DNA of 44,890 bases from Neobacillus fumarioli NBRC 102428 (GTDB lineage: Bacteria; Bacillota; Bacilli; Bacillales; Cytobacillaceae), in assembly GCF_001591485.1 (NCBI RefSeq), contig NZ_BCUZ01000013.1, positions 1 through 44,890 of the forward strand. Direction: 5' to 3'. Positions 41,238-44,890 of this stretch are shown piece after piece (the first letter of the stretch is position 1; each line of letters opens with the position of its first letter). Under the pieces are notes generated by a model that saw nothing but the letters and a program-made list of their open reading frames with translations, searched no databases and was not told the DNA's origin. A program made the position numbers and the translations under genes.

Positions 41238-42536
41238 TTATTCATTCAGCCCTAATCGCTCAAAAATAGTGTCTACATGCTTTAAATGGTAGTTGTAATC
41301 AAAGCAATCAGCAATTTCGGCTGGTGATAGTAAAGATGTAATTTTGGCATCGGCCTCTATCAGTCCGCGGAATGGTACTTGTTTTTCCCATGCCTCCATT
41401 GCTTTTGGCTGTACAGTGTCATATGCTTCTTCACGGGATAATCCTTTGTCTATCAATGCTAAAAGCACGCGCTGTGAATAAATTAAGCCGAGAGTCCGGT
41501 CCATGTTACGCTTCATATTTTCCGGAAAAACGGTCAAGTTCTTAATAATATTGCCAAAACGGTTCAACATATAATTTAATGCAATCGTCGCATCTGGCAA
41601 GATCACCCGTTCAGCAGAAGAATGAGAGATATCGCGTTCATGCCAAAGCGGCACATTTTCATAAGCGGTTAACATGTAACCGCGAATCACACGGGCCATC
41701 CCCGTCATATTCTCTGAACTGATTGGGTTTCGTTTATGCGGCATTGCCGATGACCCTTTTTGCCCTTTCGCGAAAAATTCTTCAACTTCACGTGTTTCGC
41801 TTTTTTGCAATCCACGAACTTCTACAGCAAATTTTTCAATAGATGTTGCAATTAGCGCAAGCGTGGCCATATAGTGAGCATGGCGGTCGCGTTGCAGTGT
41901 TTGCGTTGAAATCGGTGCGCTGGCGAGTCCCAATTTTTCACAAACATACTGTTCCACAAACGGGTCGATATTAGCGTAAGTGCCGACAGCACCAGATATT
42001 TTTCCAACTTCCACACCCTTTGCTGCCTGCTTAAAACGCTCCAAGTTGCGTTTCATTTCTTCATACCAAAGGGCCATTTTCAGTCCAAATGTAGTTGGCT
42101 CGGCATGCACACCATGTGTCCGTCCCATCATCACTGTAAACTTATGTTCAATGGCCTTATTTTTTAATATTTCAATAAAGTTTTCAATGTCTTTTAATAA
42201 AATCGCATTGGCCTGTTTCAATAAGTAGGAAAGGGCTGTGTCGACAACGTCAGTCGAGGTTAGTCCGTAATGCACCCATTTCCGTTCTTCGCCCAATGTT
42301 TCGGATACCGCCCGGGTAAACGCCACGACATCATGCCGTGTTTCTTCCTCAATTTCTTTAATTCTGTTGATATCGAATGAGGCATTTTCGCGAAGCTTTT
42401 GTACATCCTCTTTCGGGATTTCTCCTAATTCGGACCATGCTTCACATGCTAGAATTTCCACCTCAAGCCATGCCTTGAAACGGTTCTCTTCCGTCCAAAT
42501 AGCTCCCATTTCGGGTCTTGTGTAACGATCAATCAT
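41238..42536 (-). CDS. purB: adenylosuccinate lyase
   Basis: Acts twice: SAICAR to AICAR, and adenylosuccinate to AMP. 432 aa, the fumarase/aspartase superfamily. Seen: [11 protein letters not shown] (about 67), [30 protein letters not shown] with a catalytic His, and the family signature [15 protein letters not shown] (about 260-274) with the mobile loop Ser. ATG at 42536 starts 3 bp after the purK stop. It sits third in the operon as in B. subtilis. Confidence 0.97.
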   Translation of the reverse strand: MIDRYTRPEMGAIWTEENRFKAWLEVEILACEAWSELGEIPKEDVQKLRENASFDINRIKEIEEETRHDVVAFTRAVSETLGEERKWVHYGLTSTDVVDTALSYLLKQANAILLKDIENFIEILKNKAIEHKFTVMMGRTHGVHAEPTTFGLKMALWYEEMKRNLERFKQAAKGVEVGKISGAVGTYANIDPFVEQYVCEKLGLASAPISTQTLQRDRHAHYMATLALIATSIEKFAVEVRGLQKSETREVEEFFAKGQKGSSAMPHKRNPISSENMTGMARVIRGYMLTAYENVPLWHERDISHSSAERVILPDATIALNYMLNRFGNIIKNLTVFPENMKRNMDRTLGLIYSQRVLLALIDKGLSREEAYDTVQPKAMEAWEKQVPFRGLIEADAKITSLLSPAEIADCFDYNYHLKHVDTIFERLGLNE

Positions 42537-42539
42537 CTT

Positions 42540-43697
42540 TTATCCTCCGATCTTTTCCTTTGCTATGCTCCAAATGCTGCTTCCTTGAATTTCATGAAGA
42601 GCATCTTCTACTGTATCACGCATTAATGTCACATGCCCCATTTTTCGCTTCACCTTGGGCTCTTTTTTTCCATACAAATGAATTTTCCAATTTTCCACAG
42701 ATGGTATTTCTGTATACAGCCTTTCCAGATGCTCTCCTAATAGGTTGACCATTACGACAGGTTTTAACAGTTCCGTACTTCCTAATGGCCAGCCGCAGAT
42801 CGCACGGATATGCTGTTCAAATTGCGACGTCACGCAGGCATCAATTGAAAAATGTCCTGAATTATGCGGTCTGGGCGCCAATTCGTTAATATAAATCGTA
42901 CCATTTTCGGTTACAAACATTTCAACAGCGAGCGTTCCGATGACACCTAAAGCATCCGCAATTTTTCTTGCCTTTTCGATAGCATCAGCCTGAATATCTT
43001 TTGAAATTCTTGCCGGAACGATCGTTTTGTGTAAAATATTTTCTTTATGAACATTTTCCGCTACTGGAAAAATAGAGGTTTCTCCTTTGACACTCCGCGA
43101 AACAATAACTGATATTTCCTTTTCAAACGGAATCCACTTTTCCAATACACATTCTCCAACTGCTAAAAGTTCCCTTCCATTGGCCAGATCCTGCTCACTT
43201 TTTATGACCAATTGGCCTTTTCCATCATAACCCCCGCGCGCGGTTTTTAAAACAGCGGGATAACCAATCTCATGAATGCTAACCAATAAGTCTTCCATAC
43301 TTTCAATAACGGCGTATGGTGCAACTTCTACACCCGCTCCTTGAATCGCAGCTTTCTCTTTAATCCGGTCCTGCGTAATGGTTAACAAGTCTTTCCCTTG
43401 CGGCACATATGCCCGTTCTACAAGCCATCCTAACGTATCGGCATCTATATTTTCAAACTCATATGTTATAACATCACTTACTTCTGCCAGCTTACTAATG
43501 GCATCGCGGTCATTATAGGCACCGATGACTTCTATATCAGCCACCTGGCCGCATGGTGAATCTTCGGTTGGCTCTAAAACAGCAATTCGAAAGCCTTGCG
43601 CTTTCGCAGCCAATGCCATCATCCTTCCAAGCTGACCTCCGCCGATGATTCCGACCGTCGCCCCGGGTAAAATCGTTTTGTTATTCAAGGTGATCAC
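42540..43697 (-). CDS. purK: 5-(carboxyamino)imidazole ribonucleotide synthase
   Basis: ATP-dependent carboxylation of AIR to N5-CAIR using bicarbonate. 385 aa, an ATP-grasp enzyme. Seen: [19 protein letters not shown] (about 14-32), [25 protein letters not shown] (ATP-grasp glycine loop, about 152-166) and [20 protein letters not shown] near residue 270. It overlaps purE by 17 bp; PurK and PurE act in sequence. Confidence 0.97.
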   Translation of the reverse strand: MITLNNKTILPGATVGIIGGGQLGRMMALAAKAQGFRIAVLEPTEDSPCGQVADIEVIGAYNDRDAISKLAEVSDVITYEFENIDADTLGWLVERAYVPQGKDLLTITQDRIKEKAAIQGAGVEVAPYAVIESMEDLLVSIHEIGYPAVLKTARGGYDGKGQLVIKSEQDLANGRELLAVGECVLEKWIPFEKEISVIVSRSVKGETSIFPVAENVHKENILHKTIVPARISKDIQADAIEKARKIADALGVIGTLAVEMFVTENGTIYINELAPRPHNSGHFSIDACVTSQFEQHIRAICGWPLGSTELLKPVVMVNLLGEHLERLYTEIPSVENWKIHLYGKKEPKVKRKMGHVTLMRDTVEDALHEIQGSSIWSIAKEKIGG

Positions 43698-44169
43698 TAC
43701 TTTCTAGCACTTCATCTTTAATTGCTTCTCGCCTTGCTGTTAATTTCCCCGCCAGTTCTGCATCCTCTACTGCTAAAATTTGCGCTGCCAGCAAGCCCGC
43801 GTTCAAGGCGCCTGCTTTACCGATTGCTACGGTTGCAACCGGCACACCACCTGGCATTTGCACTATAGATAACAAAGAGTCTAAGCCATTTAAAGCATGT
43901 GATTGTACTGGAACCCCAATGACCGGCAAAGTAGTTTTAGCAGCCACCATACCCGGAAGATGCGCTGCCCCGCCGGCTCCAGCAATAATCACTTTTATTC
44001 CTCTTTCTTTTGCTTTTTCTGCATAAGTAAACATCAAATCAGGGGTACGGTGGGCGGAAACGACCTTTTTCTCATAGGATATTTCAAGCTGATCCAAAAT
44101 CTCGCAAGCATGCTTCATCGTTTCCCAGTCTGATTTACTTCCCATAATAACACCAACTAAATTCTTCAT
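43681..44169 (-). CDS. purE: N5-carboxyaminoimidazole ribonucleotide mutase
   Basis: Converts N5-CAIR to CAIR (class I PurE, paired with PurK). 162 aa. Seen: [18 protein letters not shown] (phosphate binding), [12 protein letters not shown] with the catalytic His, [19 protein letters not shown] and the [27 protein letters not shown] stretch (its first part). I chose ATG at 44169, since GGGGG lies 6 nt upstream; ATG at 44175 would abut that site. The frame opens further into the leader, which I reject. First gene of the operon. Confidence 0.97.
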   Translation of the reverse strand: MKNLVGVIMGSKSDWETMKHACEILDQLEISYEKKVVSAHRTPDLMFTYAEKAKERGIKVIIAGAGGAAHLPGMVAAKTTLPVIGVPVQSHALNGLDSLLSIVQMPGGVPVATVAIGKAGALNAGLLAAQILAVEDAELAGKLTARREAIKDEVLESSDHLE

Positions 44170-44222
44170 CCTCATCCCCCTAATCTTGTAACTTTTATAT
44201 ATAGAGTACATTCAATCTCAAT

Positions 44223-44275
44223 AAAAAAGCCCGAAACAAATGGCCTCTCTTTAAGAGAAAGCCATTTGTCCGGGC
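44223..44275 (-). terminator. leader terminator of the pur operon (riboswitch expression platform)
   Basis: Long minus-strand stem (about 18 bp in three helical parts, 44275-44229) followed by six Ts at 44228-44223, 54 bp before purE. With guanine bound to the aptamer, this hairpin should form and stop transcription. Confidence 0.92.
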
Positions 44276-44338
44276 ATTAAAATGATCATCACAAAATAGG
44301 GGGAACATCCCCTAGTAGTTGCCGAACATATTGACTTT

Positions 44339-44409
44339 CCCTCATAGTCCAATAATTTACGGTTATTGGGTAGAAACTTATGGGCCATATTCCCATGGAT
44401 ATACGAGGG
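44339..44409 (-). promoter_or_regulatory. purine riboswitch aptamer, guanine class
   Basis: Minus-strand aptamer with P1 closing CCCTC/GAGGG, the P2 and P3 stems, the conserved loops, and core residues TATA...GTTTCTACC...CCGTAAA...GACTATGA. The pyrimidine at the specificity position (C in GACTATG) points to guanine and hypoxanthine rather than adenine, which would have T. It lies between the promoter and purE. Confidence 0.95.
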
Positions 44410-44434
44410 TGCAAACATTTCAATTAACAACTCA

Positions 44435-44464
44435 ATCATAACAACTAATATCACTGACTGTCAA
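44435..44464 (-). promoter_or_regulatory. promoter of the pur operon
   Basis: Minus-strand -35 TTGACA (44464-44459, perfect) and -10 TATGAT (44440-44435), spacing 18 bp. The expected transcript begins near 44428 and has a leader of about 260 nt. Confidence 0.85.
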
Positions 44465-44469
44465 CCAAT

Positions 44470-44512
44470 ATATCGAACATTTATCGAATTAACAAAAAAA
44501 ATGTTCGTGTTT
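44470..44512. promoter_or_regulatory. PurR operator: two inverted PurBoxes
   Basis: Plus-strand ATATCGAACATTT (44470-44482) and minus-strand AAACACGAACATT (44512-44500) both carry the CGAAC core, face each other, and are separated by 17 nt, as in known PurR control regions. PurR bound here blocks the promoter when PRPP is low. The outer box touches the yebG stop codon. Confidence 0.85.
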
Positions 44513-44709
44513 TACTCTAAAATCTTGCCTTCAAAGATGATTTGACGACCAATTGGTTCGTAAATCGTTTCACTATCCCTTTTGATCTCTTGAAAAATTG
44601 GCTTTTCCAATCTCCGAACAGGTGTATATCCCTGCTGCTTCATCCGATTCAGGCACTGTTCAATTGTTTCATTTTCCTGAACTTCAAATAGCATTTTCTT
44701 TTTATTCAT
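44512..44709 (-). CDS. yebG: NETI-motif protein (YebG)
   Basis: 65-aa cytoplasmic protein with the NETI segment (ENETIEQCLNRMKQQGY, residues 12-28) that names the family, then a C-terminal strand-rich part. Conserved upstream of purE in B. subtilis, with the same arrangement here, but function unknown. ATG at 44709 has AAGGAG at a longish spacing. No terminator separates it from the pur promoter, so some read-through into the pur leader is possible. Confidence 0.88.
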   Translation of the reverse strand: MNKKKMLFEVQENETIEQCLNRMKQQGYTPVRRLEKPIFQEIKRDSETIYEPIGRQIIFEGKILE

Positions 44710-44852
44710 TCTATAATAACTCCTTTTCCTAATTTCCTCTATACCTATTTCTTATTTCTTAATTTTCAATAATTATCCCCCTTAAATACGTTAAGATATG
44801 GAACAAAAGGGGCAAAATGTTATATTTGTTTTTCAAAATTGAGGAAAACAAT

Positions 44853-44886
44853 AAAAAAGGACAATCTTTACAGATTGTCCTTTTTT
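44853..44886. terminator. bidirectional terminator at the right edge
   Basis: Perfect 8-bp stem GGACAATC/GATTGTCC with a 6-nt loop, flanked by A6 and T6, so it works on either strand. It probably ends the gene beyond the window edge; yebG starts 144 bp to its left. Confidence 0.85.
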
Positions 44887-44890
44887 ATTG

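Noticed and set aside
44251-44454. 67-codon minus-strand reading frame across the pur leader
   Set aside because: It coincides with the riboswitch aptamer and terminator; it has no ribosome-binding site and no family resemblance.

Overview
This is a stretch of a low-GC Gram-positive chromosome of the Bacillaceae type. The evidence is strong AGGAGG-like ribosome-binding sites, frequent GTG/TTG starts, AT-rich intergenic regions with sigma-A-like promoters, rho-independent terminators, and gene sets laid out as in Bacillus (purEKBCSQLFMNHD, pcrB-pcrA-ligA-camS, gatCAB, rlmD, NETI-motif protein upstream of purE). The genus cannot be fixed from sequence alone; a Neobacillus-like Bacillus is a guess. 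Almost every gene lies on the minus strand, so the biological order reads from right to left. There are no rRNA, tRNA, CRISPR, insertion-sequence or phage features.

Right part (about 31.4-44.7 kb): the complete 12-gene purine operon, purE to purD, taking PRPP to IMP (with purB also serving AMP synthesis) plus the PurSLQ three-part FGAM synthase. It has a textbook control region: two inverted PurBoxes 17 nt apart, a sigma-A promoter, a guanine-type purine riboswitch and a leader terminator. The NETI-motif gene yebG lies upstream. Downstream of purD sit a strong terminator and two small plus-strand membrane-protein genes, then the adenine-deaminase-like gene yerA and the TrpR-like regulator gene yerC.

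Middle part (about 18.9-28.4 kb): pcrB (archaeal-type lipid precursor), pcrA (helicase), ligA (NAD ligase) and camS (lipoprotein) in one co-directional run, then rocA (proline/arginine catabolism) and an unrecognised two-gene membrane operon.

Left-middle (about 9.7-18.9 kb): a sirohaem/uroporphyrinogen operon (a SUMT-HemD fusion plus precorrin-2 dehydrogenase), the glyoxylate shunt operon aceB-aceA with operator-like sites at its promoter, yueI, and the peptidoglycan amidation pair murT-gatD. MurT appears to carry a frameshifted C-terminus that overlaps gatD.

Left part (1-10 kb): the gatCAB amidotransferase operon for Gln-tRNA(Gln), a 513-bp gene-free gap holding three copies of a TAA-CAAACGTTTG-TAAA palindrome, lone VOC, OsmC and thioredoxin-like genes, dagK, the NAD salvage pair pncA-pncB, and rlmD, whose cluster-binding cysteines are mostly missing.

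Most of the window is ordinary core chromosome. The signals worth a second look are the orphan palindromes, the membrane pair with repeated D-x-S-Y-H motifs, the murT/gatD overlap, the dual use of the purD terminator, and the aceBA operator region. I did not find a clear-cut new defence or mobile system.
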